Assembly (NCBI GenBank): GCA_030624695.1
Contig: JAUXJP010000099.1
Location: forward strand, 1 to 5,027
Direction: 5' to 3'
DNA length: 5,027 nucleotides
Origin: Candidatus Dadabacteria bacterium
GTDB lineage: Bacteria > Desulfobacterota_D > UBA1144 > Nemesobacterales > JAJCZQ01
Positions 1 to 5,027 of the stretch are shown piece after piece. The stretch's first letter is position 1; every line of letters begins with the position of its first letter. The position numbers and the translations under genes were made by a program. Below the pieces are notes generated by a model. It saw only the letters and a program-made list of their open reading frames with translations, had not been told where the DNA came from and made no database searches.

Positions 1-2
1 AT

Positions 3-989
3 GACTTGATTCAATATGGTGTTATTAGTAAGGAATCAGCGCAAGCAATAAAAGGGTTTACAAAGTGGGATTTATATTTAAATGAAAACAAAAAAGTTGA
101 GAATAGCAGATACCTATACATTACATACAAAGATATTATTTATCCTGTTAATTTAAAAAATATTTATAACAACCCCATGCTAATGCAGTATTACGGCAAT
201 ATAAAAAACACAGACTGTAATGCAATAGCGGTAGTAGGTTCAAGGAATTGTGATGAATACGGGAGATATGTAACAGAAAACATAGTAAAACAACTGGTAG
301 AAAAAGGCATAACTATAGTCAGCGGGATGGCCAGGGGGATAGATACAATTGCCCACAGGTCTGCAATAAAATATGGCGGGAGGACTATTGCTGTAATCGG
401 AAGCGGGCTTGATATTTGTTACCCTCCGGAAAACAGGGAGTTGTTCGAGGTAATATCAGAAAATGGATATGTTCTTTCGGAATATCAACTTGGTACTCAA
501 CCAGAAAGTACTAATTTTCCAAGAAGAAACAGAATTATAAGTGGACTATCCCTTGGAGTACTCGTGATTCAGGCAAACATTAAAAGTGGTGCTTTGATTA
601 CGGCCCAGTATGCTCTTGAACAGAACAGGGAAGTATTTGCCATTCCGGCAAATATAAATAATAAAAAAAGTTCCGGATGTAATCAGTTAATAAAAAACGG
701 TGCTAAGCTTGTGGAAAGTATAGACGATATAACCTCTGAAATTAAGCAATTCCAGGGAATTAATAACAAAAACAAACCAGAAAAGAATAACCTAAATTTA
801 GTTAATCTTTCAGAGAACGAAAAAGTAATAGTATCTTTATTAAAAGATAAAAGGCTTCATTTGGACGAATTGCAGATAGTTTCCAACCTTCCTTCATCAG
901 ATATATTTCCAATAATTCTTGATTTGGAAATGCAGGAAATAATCAGGGTTTTGCCCGGCAATTACTATGAACTCTTAAATCAGGAATAG
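3..989 (+). CDS. dprA: DNA-processing protein DprA/Smf, 5'-partial
   Basis: DprA (Smf) binds single-stranded DNA in the cytoplasm and loads RecA on it, protecting incoming DNA during natural transformation; many non-competent bacteria also carry it. The reading frame is open to the window edge, so the TTG at 6 is probably an internal leucine codon and the true start lies upstream. Counting that codon as residue 1, the Rossmann-like core runs from about 73 to 245. It shows AVVGSRN (75-81), SGMARGID (106-113), GSGLDICYP (132-140), FPRRNRIISGLS (171-182), SGALITA (194-200) and FAIPAN (211-216), all hallmarks of the family. Ahead of it is the usual YPxxLxxIxxxP segment (46-57). A lysine- and asparagine-rich linker (about 247-265) leads to a C-terminal winged-helix-like domain (about 268-325). 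Long DprA proteins have roughly 360-375 residues, so perhaps 40 N-terminal residues, from the helix-hairpin-helix/SAM-like region, are missing. No frameshift or lost motif is seen. The family call is secure; a role in competence is not shown by the window. Confidence 0.96.
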   Translation, partial: DLIQYGVISKESAQAIKGFTKWDLYLNENKKVENSRYLYITYKDIIYPVNLKNIYNNPMLMQYYGNIKNTDCNAIAVVGSRNCDEYGRYVTENIVKQLVEKGITIVSGMARGIDTIAHRSAIKYGGRTIAVIGSGLDICYPPENRELFEVISENGYVLSEYQLGTQPESTNFPRRNRIISGLSLGVLVIQANIKSGALITAQYALEQNREVFAIPANINNKKSSGCNQLIKNGAKLVESIDDITSEIKQFQGINNKNKPEKNNLNLVNLSENEKVIVSLLKDKRLHLDELQIVSNLPSSDIFPIILDLEMQEIIRVLPGNYYELLNQE

Positions 990-1014
990 ACTAATTTCAG
1001 GTATTAAAAAGTTG

Positions 1015-1045
1015 TTGCTTTAATTTTCTTTTATTATGGTATCAT
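1015..1045 (+). promoter_or_regulatory. Candidate extended -10 promoter for the sugar cassette
   Basis: In the gap after dprA, TGGTATCAT at 1037-1045 fits the extended -10 pattern TGnTATAAT, with TATCAT (1040-1045) matching five of six -10 bases. A weak -35 candidate, TTGCTT at 1015-1020, lies 19 bases upstream, longer than ideal, but extended -10 promoters depend less on a -35 element. Transcription would start near 1052 and give a leader of about 20 bases before the dehydrogenase start. AT-rich spacer DNA produces such matches by chance, so this is a prediction only. Confidence 0.4.
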
Positions 1046-1060
1046 TCTAAAAAATTTCCT

Positions 1061-1065
1061 GGAGA
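1061..1065 (+). promoter_or_regulatory. Shine-Dalgarno site of the UDP-glucose dehydrogenase gene
   Basis: GGAGA lies six bases before the ATG at 1072, a good anti-16S match at standard spacing. It supports that ATG as the start. It is the clearest ribosome site ahead of any complete start in the window. Confidence 0.8.
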
Positions 1066-1071
1066 TACTGA

Positions 1072-2370
1072 ATGAATATAGCTGTTGTAGGTACTGGTTA
1101 TGTAGGCCTTGTAACAGGCGCATGTTTTGCCGGTAGTGGTAATAATGTAATTTGCGTGGATATAGATGAAAGTAAAGTAGAAAGTCTCAAAAACGGTGTT
1201 ATACCATTTTTTGAACCAGGGCTTGAGGACGTTGTTAAAACTAATATTGACGAAGGAAGATTAAGTTTTACCACTGATGCAAAATCTGCCATTGAAAATT
1301 CTTCAATTATCTTTATTGCTGTAGGAACACCTCAGTCTGAGAATGGTGCTGCTGATATAACTTATGTTCTTAATGTAGCTAAGACTATTGGTGAACATAT
1401 AAATAATTATAAGATTGTTGTAACTAAAAGTACCGTACCGGTTGGTACAACAGAAAAAGTAAGAGATACAATAAAATCTAATTCAGATATTGAATTTGAC
1501 GTTGCATCCAATCCTGAATTTCTTAAGGAAGGAGCTGCGGTAGAAGATTTTTTAAAACCCGAAAGAGTGGTAATTGGGATTGAAAATCTCAAAGCAGGTG
1601 AAATATTAAAAGAGCTGTATTCACCATTTATGAGATCGCAGGACAGGGCCATAATTGTCTCGATAAGATCTTCAGAACTTTCAAAATATGCCTCAAATGC
1701 AATGCTTGCAACAAGAATATCTTTTATGAACGAAGTGGCAAAACTATGCGAACTCGTAGGTGCCGATGTCTCCGATGTAAGGTCTGTTATGGGATCAGAC
1801 AAGAGAATAGGAAGACATTATTTATACCCAGGTCTTGGGTACGGCGGGTCATGTTTTCCAAAAGATGTAAGGGCACTTGTTAATACAGCGAAAGAAAACA
1901 GCTATGATTTGAAAATCTGCAGTTCAGTAGATGAGGTAAATAATGCCCAGAGAATTTATTTTTTTGATAAAATAAACAATTATTTCAATGACGAGATTAA
2001 GGGTAAAAGAATTGGTATTTGGGGACTTTCCTTTAAACCTAATACAGATGATATAAGGGAAGCACCTTCGCTGTTTTTAATTGAAAAACTTCTAGAAAAG
2101 GGTGCAGTAATAGCTGTTCATGACCCGTCTTCGATGCACCATGTAAAGGAAATATACGGTGAAAGAATAGAATACTCAAAGACAAATTATGATGCATGCA
2201 ATGAAAAAGATGCACTTATAATATGTACCGAATGGAGTGAATACAGGCAGCCTGATTTTAATTATATAAGTTCTATTATGAATTCACAGGTAATATTTGA
2301 TGGCAGAAATCTCTACAACAGGGCAATGCTGGAAAAATTAGGTTTTAAATATTTTGCAATAGGAATATAG
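1072..2370 (+). CDS. ugd: UDP-glucose 6-dehydrogenase
   Basis: This cytoplasmic enzyme oxidises UDP-glucose to UDP-glucuronate using two NAD+, supplying acidic sugar for capsule, exopolysaccharide, teichuronic acid or lipid modification. The 432-residue product has the usual family length. The N-terminal NAD-binding domain begins with GTGYVG (7-12) and an acidic residue at D30 expected to contact the NAD ribose. STVPVGT (120-126) and NPEFLKEG (147-154) follow. The central helix carries SELSKYASN (201-209). The catalytic cysteine is C261 in GYGGSCFPKD (256-265), with K264 nearby. The C-terminal UDP-binding domain shows GLSFKPNTDDIREAPS (318-333) and DGRN (410-413). All key residues are present. 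The start is fixed by the Shine-Dalgarno at 1061 and by the dinucleotide-binding fold beginning at residue 2. The gene lies 82 bases after dprA and 21 bases before the epimerase, with which it probably forms an operon. UDP-ManNAc dehydrogenase relatives share this architecture, but the motifs and the partner gene favour UDP-glucose. Other names in use are tuaD and udg. Confidence 0.95.
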   Translation: MNIAVVGTGYVGLVTGACFAGSGNNVICVDIDESKVESLKNGVIPFFEPGLEDVVKTNIDEGRLSFTTDAKSAIENSSIIFIAVGTPQSENGAADITYVLNVAKTIGEHINNYKIVVTKSTVPVGTTEKVRDTIKSNSDIEFDVASNPEFLKEGAAVEDFLKPERVVIGIENLKAGEILKELYSPFMRSQDRAIIVSIRSSELSKYASNAMLATRISFMNEVAKLCELVGADVSDVRSVMGSDKRIGRHYLYPGLGYGGSCFPKDVRALVNTAKENSYDLKICSSVDEVNNAQRIYFFDKINNYFNDEIKGKRIGIWGLSFKPNTDDIREAPSLFLIEKLLEKGAVIAVHDPSSMHHVKEIYGERIEYSKTNYDACNEKDALIICTEWSEYRQPDFNYISSIMNSQVIFDGRNLYNRAMLEKLGFKYFAIGI

Positions 2371-2391
2371 CAGTAAACAGATAAATAAAGA

Positions 2392-3369
2392 ATGAAAATT
2401 ATTGTAACAGGGTGTGCAGGATTTATTGGCTCCAGGGTATGTGAAATGCTTATAGATAAGGGGAATTCTGTAATTGGCATAGATAATCTTAATGATGCAT
2501 ACGACATTAATTTAAAAGAATACCGTTTGAATACACTACAGGAATTAGACAGTTTTACATTTTATAAAAAAGATATTACCAACTTGGAAAGTATTAAAGA
2601 AATATTTATTAACAATTCTGATACCGATGCTGTAATCAATCTTGCCGCAAGGGCGGGAGTACGTACAAGTATTCAAATGCCCCAGGAATATATTAAAACA
2701 AATGTCCTCGGGACTGTGAATCTTCTCGAGTTATGCAAATCCAATAAAATATTGAAATTTGTTCAGGCTTCTACTTCGAGTTTGTATGGTGAAAATAAAA
2801 CACCATTTATTGAAGATATGAATACTGACAGAACCCTTTCTCCTTATGCGGCATCAAAAAAAGCGGCTGAGAACTTCTGTTATACATATAATAAGCTATT
2901 CGATATAGATATTACCGTTTTAAGATATTTTACTGTATACGGGCCTGCAGGACGGCCGGACATGAGTCCTTTCAGGTTTATTAGATGGATAATGGAAGAA
3001 GAAGACCTGATATTATTTGGAGATGGAAATCATGAACGGGATTTTACATTTGTGGATGATATTGCCGAAGGTACGGTATTATCTCTTAAGAAAATCGGTT
3101 ATGAAATTATCAATCTCGGTAATGATCAGCCATTAAAAATGAAAGAATTAATTTCAACAATTGAAGCATTAACGAATAAAGATGCTAAAGTCATTAATAA
3201 ATCAGAACAGAAAGCTGATGTATATGCTACATGGGCTGATATCACCAAAGCTAAGAACAAACTTGACTGGGAACCAAAATATAACCTGGAAGAAGGTATT
3301 TCGTTATCGGTTGAATGGTATAAAGAAAATAGGGAGTTTGCAAAAAGCATTGATATTTCTTTGAATTAA
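2392..3369 (+). CDS. UDP-glucuronate 4-epimerase-like NAD-dependent epimerase
   Basis: This extended short-chain dehydrogenase/reductase probably interconverts UDP-glucuronate and UDP-galacturonate through a 4-keto intermediate with bound NAD+. The 325-residue product starts with the cofactor motif GCAGFIG (7-13), followed by D31 and the acidic turn DNLNDAYD (31-38) typical of this family. AARAGVR (85-91) follows. The catalytic set is S127/T128, Y152 and K156 (YAASK). RYFTVYGPAGRPDM (178-191) is characteristic of UDP-glucuronate 4-epimerases of the CapI/Lpl/GAE type, and RDFTFVDDI (216-224) and DVYATWAD (276-283) are also conserved. There is no membrane segment, unlike plant GAE proteins, so it should be cytoplasmic. 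The upstream dehydrogenase makes the predicted substrate, which strengthens the call. The start ATG has only a weak ribosome site (AAAGA, 2387-2391), so translational coupling to the upstream gene is likely. UDP-glucose or UDP-GlcNAc 4-epimerase activity is the main alternative and cannot be excluded from sequence alone. Confidence 0.85.
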   Translation: MKIIVTGCAGFIGSRVCEMLIDKGNSVIGIDNLNDAYDINLKEYRLNTLQELDSFTFYKKDITNLESIKEIFINNSDTDAVINLAARAGVRTSIQMPQEYIKTNVLGTVNLLELCKSNKILKFVQASTSSLYGENKTPFIEDMNTDRTLSPYAASKKAAENFCYTYNKLFDIDITVLRYFTVYGPAGRPDMSPFRFIRWIMEEEDLILFGDGNHERDFTFVDDIAEGTVLSLKKIGYEIINLGNDQPLKMKELISTIEALTNKDAKVINKSEQKADVYATWADITKAKNKLDWEPKYNLEEGISLSVEWYKENREFAKSIDISLN

Positions 3370-3405
3370 AATATAAATAAATATTGGTTAATTATAACTA
3401 TATTT

Positions 3406-3412
3406 AAAGGTG
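3406..3412 (+). promoter_or_regulatory. Shine-Dalgarno-like site for a possible leader ORF
   Basis: AAAGGTG contains five contiguous bases (AGGTG) complementary to the usual 16S tail and sits eight bases before the ATG at 3421. It is a better ribosome site than anything directly ahead of the topA ATG at 3481. Confidence 0.45.
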
Positions 3413-3420
3413 TGTCCTGA

Positions 3421-3450
3421 ATGCCGGTATTGTGTTTTATTTTTATTTAG
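3421..3450 (+). CDS. Possible nine-codon leader peptide ahead of topA
   Basis: A short ORF, MPVLCFIFI followed by TAG, begins eight bases after a good Shine-Dalgarno-like sequence and ends 30 bases before the topA start, in the same frame as topA. The peptide would be hydrophobic and has no run of one amino acid that would suggest classical attenuation. It could be a regulatory upstream ORF, a decayed N-terminal extension of topA, or chance. No homology can be judged at this length, so the call is tentative. Confidence 0.25.
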   Translation: MPVLCFIFI

Positions 3451-3480
3451 GTATTAAGTTCACAAAAATTGGTCTATAAA

Positions 3481-5027
3481 ATGTCAAAATCATTAGTGAT
3501 CGTAGAATCACCAGCAAAAGCTAAAACAATTAAAAAGTATCTAGGAAGTGATTTCTTGGTAGAAGCTTCATCCGGTCACCTGATAGACCTTCCGAGCAGC
3601 AGGCTGGGTGTGGAGATAGAGGAAGATTTTAAACCTGATTATATAGTAATCAGGGGGAAGAAGAAATACCTTAACCAGCTCGAAAAAGCTGCAAATAAAG
3701 CTGAGAAGGTTTATTTAGCCTCTGACCCGGACAGAGAAGGTGAAGCTATTGCATGGCACATTGCAAATAAACTTAATCTTGGCGATAAAGCTGAAAGAGT
3801 TTTATTTCATGAGATAACAAAAAAAGCAGTTCTCGAATCAATACAGAATCCAACAAAAATAAGCCAGGATAGATTTGAAGCCCAACAGGCAAGACGTATC
3901 CTTGATAGAATTGTTGGTTATAAAGTCAGTCCTATTTTATGGAAAAAAGTCAGAAGAGGATTAAGCGCAGGAAGGGTACAGAGTGTTGCACTTAACATTG
4001 TGGTTTTAAGGGAAAGGGAGATTGAAAAATTTATACCCAGAGAATACTGGTCACTTGAAGCATTATTAAAAAAGAGTTCAGATAATGAAACTGCTTCGTT
4101 TCTTTCCTTGATTCAAAGTTATAAGGGTGAAAAGATTGAGCTTTCTAATGAGACGGAAACAAATGAAGTACTTGATTCAATAAAAGGAAAAGAGTTTGTT
4201 GTCGATAAGATTACAAGGAAAGAAAGAACGAGAAAATCGCTTGCACCTTTTATTACCAGCACGCTCCAGCAGGATGCCTCGAGAAAATTAGGATTCTCTG
4301 TAAGAAAGACAATGACCCTTGCACAAAAACTCTATGAGGGAATAGAGCTTGGCAGTGAAGGGCCTGTAGGTTTAATTACCTATATGAGGACAGACTCAGT
4401 AAGAATTTCTGATAATGCCATAGAAGATGTAAGAAATTTTGTATCAAATATCTATGGTGATAAATACCTGCCTGAAAAACCAAACACATTTAAAGTCAAG
4501 AAATCGGCGCAGGATGCGCATGAAGCAATAAGGCCTACATTTGTTGAGAAAACCCCAGAAGAAGTCAGGCAGTATCTTGGTAAGGATGAATACAGGCTTT
4601 ATGAATTGATCTGGAAAAGGTTTGTCAGCAGCCAGATGAATCCAGCTATTTATGATCAGACCAGTGTTGATATAAAAGTAGGTGAAGCAAATTTCAGGGC
4701 AACTGGGTCTATTATTAAATTCGATGGTTTTACCAGACTGTATACAGAGGGCAGAGAAGAAGAAGATAAAGACCGGGATAAGAAAGATGAAAATAAAATC
4801 CTACCTGTTCTGGAAGAAGGAGAAATCCTGAATCTTTTAAATTTTGATCCTAAACAGCATTTTACCCAGCCACCACCCCGGTTCACGGAAAGTTCTCTTG
4901 TTAAAGAGCTTGAGGAGAAAGGTATTGGCCGGCCATCTACATATGCTGCAATTCTTTATACAATACAAGACAGGGGATATGTAACCAGTGAAAAGAAACG
5001 TCTAAGCCCGACTCTTCTCGGATGTTC
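3481..5027 (+). CDS. topA: DNA topoisomerase I (type IA), 3'-partial
   Basis: TopA relaxes negative supercoils by cutting one DNA strand, holding the 5' phosphate on a tyrosine and passing the other strand through. The frame stays open for 515 full codons to the window edge. The TOPRIM domain starts with LVIVESPAKAKTI (5-17), giving the catalytic E9; GHLIDLP is at 32-38, and the metal-binding DxDxE triad is D82, D84 and E86 in SDPDREGEAIAWH (81-93). FHEIT (109-113), RFEAQQARRILDR (131-143) and LSAGRVQSVA (161-170) follow. The catalytic tyrosine is expected to be Y301 in YMRTDS (301-306), with R303 beside it. HEAIRPT (347-353), FTQPPPRFTE (461-470) and GIGRPSTYA (481-489) are further hallmarks. 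A highly charged stretch at about 424-438 is a linker. Bacterial TopA usually has about 690-870 residues, so the end of the core and any C-terminal zinc ribbons lie beyond the window. The ATG at 3481 is chosen because MSKSLVIVESPAK is the standard N-terminus and an in-frame TAG at 3448 blocks most upstream starts; it lacks a clear Shine-Dalgarno. Confidence 0.97.
   Translation, partial: MSKSLVIVESPAKAKTIKKYLGSDFLVEASSGHLIDLPSSRLGVEIEEDFKPDYIVIRGKKKYLNQLEKAANKAEKVYLASDPDREGEAIAWHIANKLNLGDKAERVLFHEITKKAVLESIQNPTKISQDRFEAQQARRILDRIVGYKVSPILWKKVRRGLSAGRVQSVALNIVVLREREIEKFIPREYWSLEALLKKSSDNETASFLSLIQSYKGEKIELSNETETNEVLDSIKGKEFVVDKITRKERTRKSLAPFITSTLQQDASRKLGFSVRKTMTLAQKLYEGIELGSEGPVGLITYMRTDSVRISDNAIEDVRNFVSNIYGDKYLPEKPNTFKVKKSAQDAHEAIRPTFVEKTPEEVRQYLGKDEYRLYELIWKRFVSSQMNPAIYDQTSVDIKVGEANFRATGSIIKFDGFTRLYTEGREEEDKDRDKKDENKILPVLEEGEILNLLNFDPKQHFTQPPPRFTESSLVKELEEKGIGRPSTYAAILYTIQDRGYVTSEKKRLSPTLLGC

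Larger units (their letters stand above)
3370..3480 (+). other. AT-rich gap between the epimerase gene and topA
   Basis: This 111-base gap is very AT-rich in its first 40 bases. It has -10-like hexamers, TATAAC (3393-3398) and TATATT (3399-3404), but neither has a convincing -35 element at proper spacing. An imperfect inverted repeat pairs 3366-3375 with 3399-3408 (nine of ten positions), yet the stem is all A and T with a long loop and no following T run, so I do not call it a terminator. A second weak promoter-like pair is TTGTGT (3430-3435) with TATTAA (3452-3457), 16 bases apart. topA probably has its own promoter here, but I cannot place it with confidence. Confidence 0.4.

Noticed and set aside
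1..9. ATG at the first base as a gene start
   Set aside because: It meets a TGA two codons later; the dprA frame is a different one and is open through the window edge.
1032..1037. TATTAT as the -10 element of the sugar cassette promoter
   Set aside because: It matches the -10 consensus at five of six bases, but the TTGTTG upstream is only 14 bases away and there is no TGn extension. The TGGTATCAT element just downstream fits better.
1407..1802. 131-codon open frame on the - strand
   Set aside because: It lies wholly inside the secure UDP-glucose dehydrogenase gene, and its serine-, threonine- and isoleucine-rich translation looks like an antisense shadow with no recognisable domain.
3182..3364. 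60-codon + strand frame near the end of the epimerase gene
   Set aside because: It overlaps the conserved C-terminal part of the epimerase in another frame and has no family motif of its own.
3366..3408. AT-only inverted repeat after the epimerase gene as a terminator
   Set aside because: The arms contain no G or C, the loop is about 23 bases and no T run follows, so it would be a very weak hairpin expected by chance in such AT-rich DNA.
3421..3423. ATG at 3421 as the true topA start
   Set aside because: It is in frame with topA and has a good ribosome site, but a TAG at 3448-3450 interrupts it, and the standard TopA N-terminus begins at 3481.
4656..4886. 76-codon open frame on the - strand
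   Set aside because: It is antisense to conserved topA sequence, including most of the FTQPPPRFTE region. Its serine- and leucine-rich composition is what the reverse of charged codons gives.

Overview
The window is about 5 kb of AT-rich bacterial chromosome. It carries four protein-coding genes, all on the + strand: dprA (its 5' end lies outside the window), a UDP-glucose 6-dehydrogenase, a UDP-glucuronate 4-epimerase-like enzyme, and topA (running off the 3' end). Density is high, with gaps of 82, 21 and 111 bases. I see no RNA gene, CRISPR array, insertion sequence or tRNA-like fold. The host is a low-GC bacterium. Adjacency of dprA and topA is familiar from Firmicutes and several other phyla, so gene order alone does not fix the lineage. 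A low-GC clostridial-type organism or an AT-rich candidate lineage both fit.

Region by region: 3-989 is the Rossmann-like core and C-terminal winged-helix region of DprA/Smf, the RecA/ssDNA loader. 990-1071 is a short gap with a plausible extended -10 promoter and a good Shine-Dalgarno for the next gene. 1072-2370 encodes UDP-glucose dehydrogenase (UDP-Glc to UDP-GlcA). 2392-3369 encodes a short-chain epimerase whose motifs match UDP-glucuronate 4-epimerases (UDP-GlcA to UDP-GalA). 3370-3480 is an AT-rich gap holding a possible 9-codon leader ORF with a better ribosome site than topA itself. 3481 to the end is the N-terminal 515 codons of DNA topoisomerase I with an intact TOPRIM motif and catalytic tyrosine.

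Functionally there are two themes. dprA and topA are DNA-metabolism genes that often sit together. Between them lies a two-gene cassette that makes acidic nucleotide sugars for capsule, exopolysaccharide or wall polymers, with no glycosyltransferase in view. The sugar cassette interrupting the dprA-topA pair, and the arrangement of the topA leader, are the two points most worth a second look. I did not find evidence of a previously undescribed system; the genes are recognisable members of known families.
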